Position numbers and translations under genes: made by a program. Below, piece by piece: positions 55,728-64,000 of a stretch of DNA of 64,000 bases. The notes below the pieces were generated by a model. The model ran no database searches. It was given only the letters and a program-made list of their open reading frames with translations, and was not told the origin of the DNA. Positions within the stretch are counted from its first letter, which is position 1. Every line of letters starts with the position of its first letter. This stretch comes from an uncultured Rhizobiaceae group bacterium (GTDB taxonomy: Bacteria > Pseudomonadota > Alphaproteobacteria > Rhizobiales > Rhizobiaceae). The DNA lies in contig CALGMR010000003.1 of assembly GCA_937958815.1 (NCBI GenBank), positions 183,641 through 247,640 of the forward strand, read 5' to 3'.

Positions 55728-56510
55728 TCACTTTTGCCGAACACAATCTCCATTTGTATTCCGAAACCCGCGATTGCACTCCCAATCATTGCCTGTTCGG
55801 TTCAAATGCGCGTTGATGGGAACGTCGATCGAATTACAAGTATTTCTGACAGCATAGTAACCGCGTTCGCATATCCATCCAGGACCATATAATGCATCAT
55901 CAAAATATGCGTTCTTGGGAATGACAATTGCGATGCAAGTATCATCATCCTCAATGTAACCGCGTTCGCAGGTCCATGGCTTCCCATATGTTTTTGAGTT
56001 CAAGTAGGCGTATTCCGGGACGACCACCAGAACGCATGTATCAGCTTCTTGTTTGTATCCGCGCTCGCACGACCATTCAGGTCCATAATTGTCATTTGTC
56101 AGATATGCATGGGCGGGCAGAACTATTTCCTTACAGCCATTGTCAACCGCGCGATGGCCGCGCAAGCATCGCCATCGGTTGCCATCAGCATCCAGGTAAG
56201 CATTCTTAGGTAATTCAACTTCTACGCAACTCGTCCCATCCACTTCTTTGTATCCGTGAAGACATTCCCATCCCCTGCCAAAGGGTTGGTAGGTCGGATG
56301 GGCATTGTCTGGAACAATTATTGCGGAGCAAGCGTCGTCTTTAGCCCTAAAGCCAAGATTGCACTCCCAGCCGCTACCGTAGCTTTTGGCGTGTGCGTTA
56401 TCCGGGATTGAACTGGTTTGCGCGGAAGCAGAGGCTGATATTGAAATGGTAACCAACAGAATGAAAATTACACTACAGATTCTTGTTACCGGTCGTTCAT
56501 ATATAGTCAC
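55728..56510 (-). CDS. secreted Cys-rich protein with seven ~33-residue repeats
   Basis: Residues 1-31 are a signal peptide (ending ASASAQT). The rest is seven tandem units of the form P-x-N-A-H/Y-L-x7-G-x-x-W-x-C-x-R-G-Y/F-x5-C-x-x-I/V-x-V. Each has two cysteines that could form one disulfide per unit. The regular spacing suggests an elongated extracellular or periplasmic rod. Related repeats occur in uncharacterised alphaproteobacterial proteins. The ATG overlaps the stop of the 103-residue gene by 4 bases. Confidence 0.75.
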   Translation of the reverse strand: MTIYERPVTRICSVIFILLVTISISASASAQTSSIPDNAHAKSYGSGWECNLGFRAKDDACSAIIVPDNAHPTYQPFGRGWECLHGYKEVDGTSCVEVELPKNAYLDADGNRWRCLRGHRAVDNGCKEIVLPAHAYLTNDNYGPEWSCERGYKQEADTCVLVVVPEYAYLNSKTYGKPWTCERGYIEDDDTCIAIVIPKNAYFDDALYGPGWICERGYYAVRNTCNSIDVPINAHLNRTGNDWECNRGFRNTNGDCVRQK

Positions 56511-56818
56511 TTTAAACCCTCCTGCGGAATTAGCGCCGCTTCGCTTTTTTCAGATTTTCTGCAACGTTCTTGATCGTGAGAAAGTGCCAATCTTAAGTCT
56601 TCGGGATCAATCGGGTACATTTGAGTGCTCCCTTGAGCTTTCCTACTCTTGACCAAAATATAAGTGGCAGTGCGTCTATAGGCTTTAAAACTCAAATTCG
56701 GCAGAAGCTCTTCGTCGACCACTACTTCGTAGTCACCAGCCGGCAAGCCTGTCAGACCACCACCGATTGCAAAAGGATGTGCAAATGACACAGTCGACTT
56801 CGTCGTGCGCGAGTTCAT
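56507..56818 (-). CDS. hypothetical protein (103 aa) coupled to the Cys-repeat gene
   Basis: The ATG at 56818 (MNSRTTKSTVSFAHPF) is preferred over the in-frame start five codons upstream because it follows a GGTCT-type site and matches related starts. The core VSFAHPFAIGGGLTGLPAGDYEVVVDEELLPNLSFKAYRRTATYILV resembles a conserved small protein of Hyphomicrobiales, in which PAG-x-Y-x-V-x-x-D-E-E-L and the YRR-x-x-T strand recur. The C-terminal part has PIDPEDLRLAL. Function unknown. Confidence 0.65.
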   Translation of the reverse strand: MNSRTTKSTVSFAHPFAIGGGLTGLPAGDYEVVVDEELLPNLSFKAYRRTATYILVKSRKAQGSTQMYPIDPEDLRLALSHDQERCRKSEKSEAALIPQEGLK

Positions 56819-56833
56819 TCGGCAGACCTCCAA

Positions 56834-57453
56834 ATAAAAGAGCTCACTCCGGAGTCCAATTTAATCAATTTTCAGGGTAGCAATTAGCTTTCGAACAAAC
56901 CTAGTTCAGGCTCTGTTATCGAGCAGCATTGTTTATATACATGGGTACGAAACGCTCAAATTGCAATGCTGGTTTGAGACGTTTATATTCTGGGACAGTT
57001 AAATATGTCTCGAATATGCTTCTATCCACACCGTCATCAATGCAAAATACGATGGTCAATCGGAGCTTCAAGCCTGCGCAAAACGTGTTCTTAAATCCTC
57101 TTGTTTGAGGCCACATCTTAAGTTTGTAACAAACACTGACATTGGTGCTGTACAATTGGAACAATAAGGAGCATGGTCGGCCCGTTGTTCTCTGTATTTT
57201 GCGTTTTTGGGTTTTGAAAGTAGTTCAGACCCAACTTCATTAGCCACAGCCTAGCGTTTATTGGATTCCCAAAGATAGTCCCGTAATTAGATTCGACACG
57301 ATGCGTAAGTTCAGCGCGGCGATTTCGCTGAACATTAAACAACAGCCTAAAACTTAATTGATTTCCTCCTTTGTATGATTCTTTCAAGAATGCGAAGGCG
57401 GCAGATTTTACACGTCCTGCCGATATGCATGGACGTTACCGATAGGAGCCATC
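56834..57453. other. 620-base stretch without a supported gene
   Basis: Only short frames occur here (for example 82 codons on the minus strand at 56916-57164), without good ribosome sites or recognisable motifs. The last ~60 bases must contain the ribosome site (TAGGAGCC) and promoter of the DUF1611 operon. The DNA is AT-rich, and old gene debris is possible. Confidence 0.4.
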
Positions 57454-58653
57454 ATGGCTGTAATTCCCTTTATCAAATCACTGAAATCTAAGAACGTAAC
57501 TTTGGTGCCGATCGGGGTAGATGCTCCGGTTCTAATTCCAAGCAAGAAGCCGCAACCACCGCGCATGAAAACCTCAACCGCTATCGTCTATTGCGAAGGC
57601 AATTTTGGCCAAATTGATGGCAAAACCGCAAATGGATTGGTGCGACATTCCGAAAAGTACGAAGTTCTCGGGGTGATCGATAGTACCCAATCAGGTGGTG
57701 ATGCCGGTGAAGTATTGGACGGTACAGGGAACGGTATACCCATTCTTGCCAGTCTTGATGCCGCGATTGCTGCCTCAGATACCAAACCAGAATACTTTAT
57801 TTATGGAATGGCTCCAGCAACGGGGATGCTGTCGATTTCAGAACGAAAAATTGTTTTGGATGCGATGTCATACGGCATGAATGTGGTCAATGGTCTTCAT
57901 GAATTTCTTAACGATGATCCAGAGTTTGCGGCGTCGCGCGATACCAACATGGTCAAGATTATCGATATCAGAAAACCCCGCGCCAAGAATGACCTAAGAT
58001 TATTCAGCGGTGACATCCACAACGTTACCTGTCCACGTATTGCAGTCCTTGGCACTGATTGTGCGATTGGCAAAAGGACGACCGCCAGCATACTAACCAA
58101 AGCACTGCTCGAGCAAGGCGTTCATGCAGTTTTAGTGACGACCGGTCAAACTGGACTCATACAAGGCTCACGGCATGGTGTAGCACTTGATGCTGTACCA
58201 TCACAATTTTGCTGCGGTGAGCTGGAGGCCACAATTATTGAGGCTTTTGAGGATGATAATCCAGACGTCATTATTGTCGAAGGACAGGGCGCATTGAGTC
58301 ATCCAGCATTCTGCACGTCCGCATTCATTCTAAGAGGTGCCGCACCTGACGGGGTTATTTTGCAGCATGCGCCCAAACGCAGCCACCGTTGTGATTTCCC
58401 AGACATGAAGATGCCCGTGCCAGAATCAGAAATTCGCCTGATTGAGGCTTTTTCAAATACCAACGTGATCGGGCTGACAATCAACCATGAGGGTATGGTA
58501 GATAGCGATATTGATTTTTATATATCCGATTACCAAAAGCATCTGGATATCCCCGTTACAGACGCGCTAGCTCGCCCTGTTAAAGAACTTGTTGAAATGG
58601 TGTTGTCCTCATTTCCAGAACTTGAGGAGAAGCTGTCCAACAGCACAAGATGA
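57454..58653 (+). CDS. DUF1611 (DgcN-like) P-loop protein
   Basis: The 399-residue protein has a Rossmann-like N-terminal domain (about 40-165) and a P-loop domain with GTDCAIGKRTT at residues 200-210, VTTGQTGLIQG and IIVEGQGALSHPA. This is the DUF1611 pattern. DgcN of marine bacteria, an N-acetyltransferase acting on D-glutamate, belongs to this family and works with an epimerase (DgcA). Here the partner is a PLP racemase-like protein instead, whose gene overlaps by 4 bases. The first 37 residues are an extension; Met38 could be an internal start. The substrate is inferred only in outline, an amino acid or dipeptide. Confidence 0.8.
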   Translation: MAVIPFIKSLKSKNVTLVPIGVDAPVLIPSKKPQPPRMKTSTAIVYCEGNFGQIDGKTANGLVRHSEKYEVLGVIDSTQSGGDAGEVLDGTGNGIPILASLDAAIAASDTKPEYFIYGMAPATGMLSISERKIVLDAMSYGMNVVNGLHEFLNDDPEFAASRDTNMVKIIDIRKPRAKNDLRLFSGDIHNVTCPRIAVLGTDCAIGKRTTASILTKALLEQGVHAVLVTTGQTGLIQGSRHGVALDAVPSQFCCGELEATIIEAFEDDNPDVIIVEGQGALSHPAFCTSAFILRGAAPDGVILQHAPKRSHRCDFPDMKMPVPESEIRLIEAFSNTNVIGLTINHEGMVDSDIDFYISDYQKHLDIPVTDALARPVKELVEMVLSSFPELEEKLSNSTR

Positions 58654-59765
58654 GCACCCCGCGATTGCAAATTGATCTCGACAAGATTTTCCACAATGCC
58701 GCTACATTGACTGCACGGTTGAAGGCTATTGGCGTTTCGGTGACCGCAGTCACGAAGGGATTTCTCGGCGCACCCCAAATTGCACAAACTATGTTAAGCG
58801 CCGGTATCACTTCTCTCGGTGATTCCCGTATCGAAAATATTGAGCGTATGCGACGATCAGGGATAGACGCGCAGATGGTGCTAATTAGGGCACCGCTGAT
58901 AAGCCAAGCTGATCGCGTAATAGCCGCCGCTGACATCAGTTTAAACACAGAACTAAAGACCCTGACAGCACTGTCCGTTGCCGCTTCAAGAGCCTGCAAA
59001 ACTCATGGTGTGTTGCTGATGGTCGAGTTGGGAGACTTACGCGAAGGTATCATGCCACCAGATATCGGAAGTATTGTACAATCCGTTCGCAAATTACCCA
59101 GCATCAGGTTCATGGGTTTGGGATCGAATCTCGCGTGTCGCAGCGGTGTTTCACCGGACAATCGGAACATGGCCGAACTTTCAAACTTAGCAAGCCGTTT
59201 TACAACATCTGAGTGTTCTACATTACTTACCGTGTCAGGCGGGAACTCAAGTAATCTTGATTGGATTTTTGCAGGTGGTGAAATTGGTGGAATTAATAAT
59301 CTGCGTCTTGGTGAAGCCATCTTGTTCGGTAGAGAACCCTTGCGACGCACTCCCATTTCAGGTCTGCATACAAATGCAATCAGTCTAATCGCTGAGGTGA
59401 TCGAGAGTAAAAGCAAGCCCTCAAAGCCTTGGGGTACTCTTGCACAATCGGCCTTTAATGACGCGCCTGTCCAATATGACCAAGGAGATATCAACCAGGT
59501 AATTGTTGCGATCGGCAGACAGGATGTTGATCACGACGGGCTCACTCCACCTGATGGAATTAATATTCTCGACGCCAGCAGCGACCATCTCGTGCTTGAT
59601 GCCGGAGAAAGAAAATTATCCGTTGGATCATCCATTTCATTCCAACTCAATTACAGCGCTTTTTTACGAGCGATGACATCTCCGTATGTCGGTCAAAGGC
59701 TCATTGGAGAAGGTGTGAAAGCGCTACCATATCAGGGAGTTACTGTCTTACCTCATGCAGCTTAA
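58650..59765 (+). CDS. PLP-dependent alanine/ornithine racemase-family enzyme
   Basis: The 371-residue protein has the fold type III barrel of alanine racemases. The PLP lysine is probably Lys36 in VTAVTKGFLG. ISLNTELKTL, the glycine-rich VSGGNSSNLDWI and EIGGINNLRLGEAILFGREPL phosphate-binding segments follow, then a C-terminal beta domain. It is closest in layout to the YhfX/ornithine racemase group. The ATGA overlap with the DUF1611 gene indicates tight coupling, so both act on the same amino-acid substrate. Confidence 0.85.
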   Translation: MSTPRLQIDLDKIFHNAATLTARLKAIGVSVTAVTKGFLGAPQIAQTMLSAGITSLGDSRIENIERMRRSGIDAQMVLIRAPLISQADRVIAAADISLNTELKTLTALSVAASRACKTHGVLLMVELGDLREGIMPPDIGSIVQSVRKLPSIRFMGLGSNLACRSGVSPDNRNMAELSNLASRFTTSECSTLLTVSGGNSSNLDWIFAGGEIGGINNLRLGEAILFGREPLRRTPISGLHTNAISLIAEVIESKSKPSKPWGTLAQSAFNDAPVQYDQGDINQVIVAIGRQDVDHDGLTPPDGINILDASSDHLVLDAGERKLSVGSSISFQLNYSAFLRAMTSPYVGQRLIGEGVKALPYQGVTVLPHAA

Positions 59766-59838
59766 AGTTCTTAATCGCCTAACGAACACGCGAACTGCTC
59801 ACCCAATTCCAGGAACCAACTCAAAGGGACGTTGAACC

Positions 59839-59991
59839 ATGATCAATTATAAAGAGAAGAGCAAATTACCCAAACAAGCAGAAGATAACCGCTTTAAACA
59901 AGTCAAAGAAACCGCGGCAGATAAAAGGGCAAAAGGGGAAACTAAGCCATCGACCGATAACACCCCTACCGATGAGGACACGAAAAACTGA
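59839..59991 (+). CDS. 50-residue hydrophilic protein
   Basis: An ATG 8 bases after GGGACG opens a 50-codon frame rich in Lys, Asp, Thr and Glu (MINYKEKSKLPKQAEDNRFK..., ending DEDTKN). It lies between the racemase and dipeptidase genes and its end overlaps the region where the dipeptidase must start. It is probably disordered. No family recognised. Confidence 0.5.
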   Translation: MINYKEKSKLPKQAEDNRFKQVKETAADKRAKGETKPSTDNTPTDEDTKN

Positions 59992-60035
59992 CCGAATTAA
60001 AAAGTCCTGATTCAGGAAAAACTCGAAAACAGCCG

Positions 60036-61076
60036 TTGATATTTGACGGCCACAACGATGTGCTTTCAAAAATGTATCGGGAATCCGGCCCACACTCAAT
60101 TGATTCATTTGTAATCGGTAGGAGCGGAGCTGTTGATCTTCCAAAGGCCGTTTCCGGGGGTTTTGGCGGAGGTCTTTTTGCAGTTTATGTACCATCACCT
60201 TCTTCCGGTATCGATAACCATAGCAAAATGAATGTGCCGAGTTACGAAATGGCGCTTCCCGAAATGCTTGTTACGGCAGACGCGGAACTGGTAGCACATT
60301 CCCAGATTGCCATACTGACCGGTTTGCAAGATCGAGGCGCATTAGAAATTTGTACGACAACGAAGCAACTCAACAATTGCTTTGGAGGCAACAAGTTAGC
60401 TGCTGTAATGCATATGGAAGGTGCTGATGCCATCGACGTAGATCTGGCTGCGCTTGACGGCTATTATTCGGCAGGGTTGCGGTCATTGGGTCTGGTGTGG
60501 AGCCGTCCTACGATGTTTGGGCATGGTGTTCCCTTTAAGTTCCCCAGTGATGGAAATATCGGCCCTGGCCTCTCTGATCACGGCCAAAGGCTCGTTCACC
60601 GCTGTAATCAACTGGGCGTTATGATTGACCTTTCGCATTTGAATGAAACAGGGTTTTGGGATGTAGCCAAACTCAGCAACGCACCGCTCGTTGCCACCCA
60701 TTCAAATGCTCACAGTCTGTGCCCCAGTTCTCGAAATCTGACTGACTGCCAATTGGCCGCGATTGCAGATAGTGATGGATTGGTTGGGTTGAATTTCTCC
60801 GCAGCTTTCTTGCGAGCCGATGGGCAAAGGGATGGGAATGTTTCCCTGGAACCAATACTTCGGCACCTTGACCATCTCATAGATATTTTAGGCGAGGATC
60901 GCGTTGGATTTGGCTCAGACTATGACGGCGCGGTAGTGCCTGATGAAATCTCCTCAATTGCAGAATTGCCTCGATTACGGCAAAAATTACGCGCCCACGG
61001 GTACGACGAGCCATTGTTGGAAAAATTATGCTTCCGCAATTGGTTTCGGGTGCTTGAATTAACCTGGGGTGAATAA
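60036..61076 (+). CDS. membrane (renal-type) dipeptidase, peptidase M19
   Basis: The zinc dipeptidase set is complete: H-x-D in FDGHNDVL (His6, Asp8), the bridging Glu in VMHMEGADAI, His in LIDLSHLNETGF, His in LVATHSNAH and Asp in GFGSDYDGA. With a TTG start at 60036 it has 346 residues. An upstream CTG at 59988, 9 bases after GAGGA, would add 16 residues and is an alternative. There is no signal peptide, so it is cytoplasmic. M19 enzymes cleave dipeptides and tolerate a D residue at the C-terminal side, which fits the racemase and DgcN-like genes before it. Confidence 0.88.
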   Translation: MIFDGHNDVLSKMYRESGPHSIDSFVIGRSGAVDLPKAVSGGFGGGLFAVYVPSPSSGIDNHSKMNVPSYEMALPEMLVTADAELVAHSQIAILTGLQDRGALEICTTTKQLNNCFGGNKLAAVMHMEGADAIDVDLAALDGYYSAGLRSLGLVWSRPTMFGHGVPFKFPSDGNIGPGLSDHGQRLVHRCNQLGVMIDLSHLNETGFWDVAKLSNAPLVATHSNAHSLCPSSRNLTDCQLAAIADSDGLVGLNFSAAFLRADGQRDGNVSLEPILRHLDHLIDILGEDRVGFGSDYDGAVVPDEISSIAELPRLRQKLRAHGYDEPLLEKLCFRNWFRVLELTWGE

Positions 61077-61179
61077 CTGCGTTTGGGCAAACGAAATTAT
61101 GCGCAGGACTGCATTAGTCAAATTAACTGTTACACAAGCTGATATACGGCATGAAATTACAGTCTGCTTTGGTCTTATT

Positions 61180-62710
61180 CTGTTGAAAAAGGCTGCCTTA
61201 TTGATGGCGTTTTGAGTTGATTCAGTTTCCTGAATGATTTGGGAGATTGATGATTATGATGGGGTCAAAGAAGGAATGTCAGGCAGCCCTGTTTTATGAG
61301 TTTTGCCTTGAAGATCACGTCCCTTCTGATCATTTGTTGCGGTCGATAGATCGGTTTGTTGGTCTTGATGATATCCGTAAATATCTGGCGCCATTTTATA
61401 GCGATATAGGCCGTCCGTCGATTGATCCAGAATTGATGATCCGCATGTTATTGATCGGCTATATCATGGGTATCCGATCGGAGCGGCGGTTGTGCGAGGA
61501 AGTCCATCTCAATCTGGCTTATCGATGGTTCTGCCGTTTGGATTTGAGTGATGCAGTTCCCGATCATTCTACTTTTTCCAAGAACCGGCATAGACGCTTT
61601 CGTGACAGTGATCTTCTTCGTTATGTGTTTGTGACGGTGGTTACTCGCTGCATTACTGAAGGCCTTGTCAGTGGACAACGGTTTGCTGTGGATGCCAGCC
61701 TGATTGAAGCAGATACCAACCGCCAGAACTCAACCTCGAAGGGGGAGTGGAGCCGGAAACTATCAATCCAGACGAAGCTCGGCGTACAGTTCGAGAGTAT
61801 TTGGAGACACTAGATGAAGAAGCGTTTGGCGCAGCAACTCCAGTGCAGCCAAAGTTCACTTCCCACTCAGACCCCGCATCACAATGGACGGCAGCCCACA
61901 AAGGGCCAGCCTATTTTGCGTACTCTGCCAACTACATGATTGATACGGACAATGCTGTCATCCTTGATGTGGAAGCTTCGCGGTCTGTGCGTCAGGCCGA
62001 AGTGGGTGCTGCCGGCACGATGATTGATCGCATTACAAACTCTTTCAATCTTCATCCCGAACGTTTGATTGCGGATACGGTTTATGGCTCTGCTCTTATG
62101 CTGAATTGGCTTGTCGAGCAACGAGGTATCGCACCTCATATTCCCGTCATCGACAATTCTGGCCGAAAGGATGGAACCTTCGAGCGTTCTGACTTTACCT
62201 ATGATCCAGCCGATGATGCTTATACATGCCTAGGATGCAAGAAACTCCGCCAATTCCGGTGCTGCTACAAGGTTCCGCGTTCCGGTGCCAACAAAGATGG
62301 AACTATGCGCTATCGTGCACGAAAAACAGATTGCGATACTTGCGGGCTGAAGACCGTATGCACGCCAAAAGAGCCACAGCGGAAAATCCTGCGCTCAATC
62401 TATGAACCCTCAAGGGATGTGGCGCGCAACATCACCCAAACAATTGACTACGCAATCTCATGCAAGCTCCGCAAAAAGGTAGAAATGCTCTTCGCCCACC
62501 TAAAGCGCATCCTCAAACTCGACCGGCTCCGATTAAGAGGACCATGCGGAGCTAAAGACGAGTTCCATTTAGCGGCAACCGCCCAGAACCTCCGAAAACT
62601 GGCCAAATTGATCCCAACCAACAAACCAATCAGCAAAACTGCCTGAACAAAGGCAAAGAGCCAACTCGACCTAAAGAAAACAGCCGCTAAATCAAAGCCT
62701 TTTTCAACAG
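61180..62710 (+). mobile_element. IS1182-type insertion sequence (1531 bases)
   Basis: The ends are inverted repeats of 15 bases, CTGTTGAAAAAGGCT at 61180-61194 and AGCCTTTTTCAACAG at 62696-62710. They enclose one transposase gene. The flanking bases (TATT on the left, TATA on the right) do not give a clear target duplication. It sits just after the dipeptidase gene. Confidence 0.88.
61250..62646 (+). pseudogene. IS1182-family transposase, frameshifted
   Basis: The N-terminal part (from MIMMGSKKECQAALFYEF) contains the IS1182 landmarks DHLLRSIDRFV, GRPSIDPELMIRMLLIGYI and PDHSTFSKNRHRRF, and the first DDE Asp in FAVDASLIEAD. At a run of five G (61741-61745) the frame shifts by -1; the second part continues VEPETINPDEARRTVREYL through the later DDE region IADTVYGSALM and a Cys-x-x-Cys segment to the stop at 62646. 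One lost G would explain it. IS1182 transposases are normally a single frame, but a programmed -1 slip on the G run cannot be excluded. Confidence 0.85.
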
Positions 62711-62923
62711 TATAGGCTCAGAACGGACATTGATCAAATTTTGTATGTCTAACAAGATTGCGATTGTCGCGATCCAGATATTCTGCGACAGTGCCCTCAA
62801 CCTTCTGAAACCATTCAATAAATTTGCGCGACTGCCAAGTCTTTGATATAATTCGGCAATCGGTCGGGTGTTCCCGTCTGATCTTTTCCAAACATTGTTG
62901 AAACTTTTTAAGGAGACATGCTC

Positions 62924-63244
62924 ATGCCTTCCATTGGACGCGTGACCAAACAGCCTGACGGCTCATTTCGTGGATATCTGGCGACTTTGTCGATCCGCAA
63001 AAACATTGAATTCGTTGCAAACGAAAAGACCAAGGATCATCAACCCGACTATCTGGTACTCGCAGGTGATGTCGAGGTTGGTGCTGCGTGGAACAAGAAA
63101 GGCCAAGCCAGCGGTAACGACTATGTGTCGGTTTCATTGGCTGCCCCAGAATTCGGCGATCGAACGATCTATGCCAATCTTGGCCGTGCTGCAGGTTCTG
63201 AAAACGAAAATGAGTTTGCGCTCATCTGGAACCCGAATTCATGA
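62924..63244 (+). CDS. DUF736-family protein
   Basis: The 106-residue protein starts at the second ATG (62924), 8 bases after AAGGAG; the first ATG is too close to that site. The sequence fits DUF736: SIGRVTKQPDGSFRGYLATLSIRKNIEFV, then PDYLVLAGDVEVGAAWNKKGQASGNDYVSVSLAAPEF. This small beta-rich family is carried on alphaproteobacterial plasmids and integrative conjugative elements, and has no defined role. Confidence 0.9.
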   Translation: MPSIGRVTKQPDGSFRGYLATLSIRKNIEFVANEKTKDHQPDYLVLAGDVEVGAAWNKKGQASGNDYVSVSLAAPEFGDRTIYANLGRAAGSENENEFALIWNPNS

Positions 63245-63433
63245 TCTGATCTTTCAAGCCCAACGGAATGCGTCAGCGTCACTGATGGCGCATTCCTTTT
63301 TGCTTGTTGGATTCTCTGCTCTCTCCCCCACCGACTTCTCTTCCGTTCGTCGTTCTGACGGCGCATGTGATTGCACCCTTCGTGGGGGCAATGCGCGTGC
63401 CGCTGAAACGATGAATTTCAAGGAGAGATTTCA

Positions 63434-63805
63434 ATGGAAGATAGAGAAAAACACGCTGCCGAAATCCGTGAACTGAATGACCAGTTTCGGGGAGGATTGC
63501 CTTCCCCATCGCAGGTTCCTGGTCGTGTTGTCATGACACAGGGCATTCAGGAACTAACGGATGATCCGGCTGAACCGGGCAAGCATCTTGCTTCCCTGTT
63601 TGAAGTGGTTCGCACGTTTGAAGCGTTTGACGAAAACAATGATCCTTACGGTGAGCATGATTTCGGGGCATTTGATTTTCTGGGGCAACGCGTGTTCTGG
63701 AAGATCGACTATTACGCTCCTGACATGCTGCATGGATCGGAAGACCCAACTGATCTGGAAAATACCATTCGGGTTCTGACTGTGATGCTTGCTCATGAAT
63801 ATTGA
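63434..63805 (+). CDS. DUF3768-family protein
   Basis: The 123-residue protein matches DUF3768: an N-terminal REKHAAEIRELNDQFR, then VVMTQGIQELTDD, FDENNDPYGEHDFGAFDF and VFWKIDYYAPDM, ending in VLTVMLAHEY. It follows AAGGAGAGATTTCA. It commonly neighbours DUF736 genes on rhizobial plasmids and conjugative islands. The last 11 bases overlap the start of the next gene. Confidence 0.9.
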   Translation: MEDREKHAAEIRELNDQFRGGLPSPSQVPGRVVMTQGIQELTDDPAEPGKHLASLFEVVRTFEAFDENNDPYGEHDFGAFDFLGQRVFWKIDYYAPDMLHGSEDPTDLENTIRVLTVMLAHEY

Positions 63806-64000
63806 GACAGCGCAGAAGGTACTTTCCCGGGAAGATCGTGAAGAAGTCTTCCGGATTGCAACGAAGGGTCTTGTTCATTTTCATGGAAGCAAGTTTGCGG
63901 ATGGCATGACGGACAAAGAACTCGAAGATGCGCTGGTTTCAAGTCTTGGCATCTTTGGCGGTTCCGGTGGCCCTGATCGCTTGTCCGTTTCTTACAAAGG
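63795..64000 (+). CDS. partial gene downstream of DUF3768
   Basis: An ATG inside the DUF3768 end opens a frame that runs out of the window after 68 residues (MNIETAQKVLSREDREEVFRI..., then LGIFGGSGGPDRLSVSYKG). The overlap suggests coupling. No family recognised; it is likely a further conserved plasmid/ICE hypothetical. Confidence 0.6.
   Translation, partial: MNIETAQKVLSREDREEVFRIATKGLVHFHGSKFADGMTDKELEDALVSSLGIFGGSGGPDRLSVSYK

Larger units (their letters stand above)
51546..64000 (+). mobile_element. genomic island integrated at tRNA-Gly (left end; right end outside the window)
   Basis: From the tRNA onwards the content changes from housekeeping genes to an integrase, a phage-type Gp88-like gene, a decayed integrase tail, small orphan genes, an insertion sequence and DUF736/DUF3768 genes. 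The last two are typical of alphaproteobacterial plasmids and conjugative elements. No second copy of the tRNA 3' end (TCATCGCCCGCTCCA) occurs before the window ends. The island is therefore at least 12.4 kb, and could be more than one element in tandem. Confidence 0.8.

Noticed and set aside
56916..57164. 82-codon minus-strand frame in the gap before the DUF1611 operon
   Set aside because: There is no ribosome site, no motif and no coupled neighbour. It may be gene debris but cannot be supported.
62718..62891. 57-codon TTG-started minus-strand frame right of the IS, with protein-like composition (KFIEWFQKVEGTVAEYL)
   Set aside because: It has no ATG and no recognised family, and it ends 8 bases from the IS end. 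It may be a truncated gene, but evidence is too thin to list.

Overview
The window looks like a chromosomal segment of an alphaproteobacterium, most likely of the order Hyphomicrobiales (Rhizobiales) and of moderate GC. The evidence is the gene order mdh-sucC-sucD-sucA-sucB-SDR-lpd on one strand, an Omp19-like lipoprotein, a RibH2-type lumazine synthase behind an FMN riboswitch, a giant NAD-dependent glutamate dehydrogenase, a perfect CtrA-type site upstream of ftsK, and the short palindromic repeats typical of this group.

Region 1 (1-23.7 kb) is core energy metabolism. After the tail of a TraB/GumN protein and a small secreted protein comes a minus-strand block. It runs from malate dehydrogenase through succinyl-CoA synthetase (with two extra small envelope genes wedged between sucC and sucD) and the 2-oxoglutarate dehydrogenase complex to an SLC13-type permease. 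zapE, the Omp19-like inhibitor, riboswitch-controlled ribH, a PhnZ-like HD protein, a DUF302 protein, msrA and a diguanylate cyclase follow. Succinate dehydrogenase (sdhCDAB) is on the plus strand, with a small secreted protein inserted between sdhA and sdhB.

Region 2 (23.7-51.5 kb) is mostly housekeeping. It starts with an AT-rich Panacea-domain antitoxin-like gene coupled to a 252-residue partner that ends in a possible sliding-clamp-binding motif; this could be a toxin-antitoxin pair of the SocAB/PanAT kind. Then come a TerB-like protein, an amidotransferase, an AhpD-like protein, NAD-GDH, typA/bipA, a large repeat membrane protein next to palindromic repeats, an L,D-transpeptidase, an orphan response regulator with a cNMP-binding partner, xthA, lolA, ftsK, two ammonium transporters with glnK (each transcription unit behind a sigma-54-like element), tesB, a ubiquinone hydroxylase, carbonic anhydrase, and a CnoX-type thioredoxin/LON-domain/Trm112 operon.

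Region 3 (51.5 kb to the end) is an integrated mobile island. It starts at the 3' end of a tRNA-Gly(GCC) gene with a tyrosine integrase and runs out of the window. Its contents are a Gp88-like cysteine protein, a decayed second integrase tail, a cold-shock gene, a minus-strand run of small overlapping genes including a seven-repeat Cys-rich secreted protein, and a probable D-amino-acid/dipeptide operon. That operon holds a DUF1611/DgcN-like protein, a PLP amino-acid racemase, a 50-residue protein and a renal-type dipeptidase. An IS1182-type insertion sequence with a frameshifted transposase follows, then DUF736 and DUF3768 genes that are typical of rhizobial conjugative elements and plasmids.
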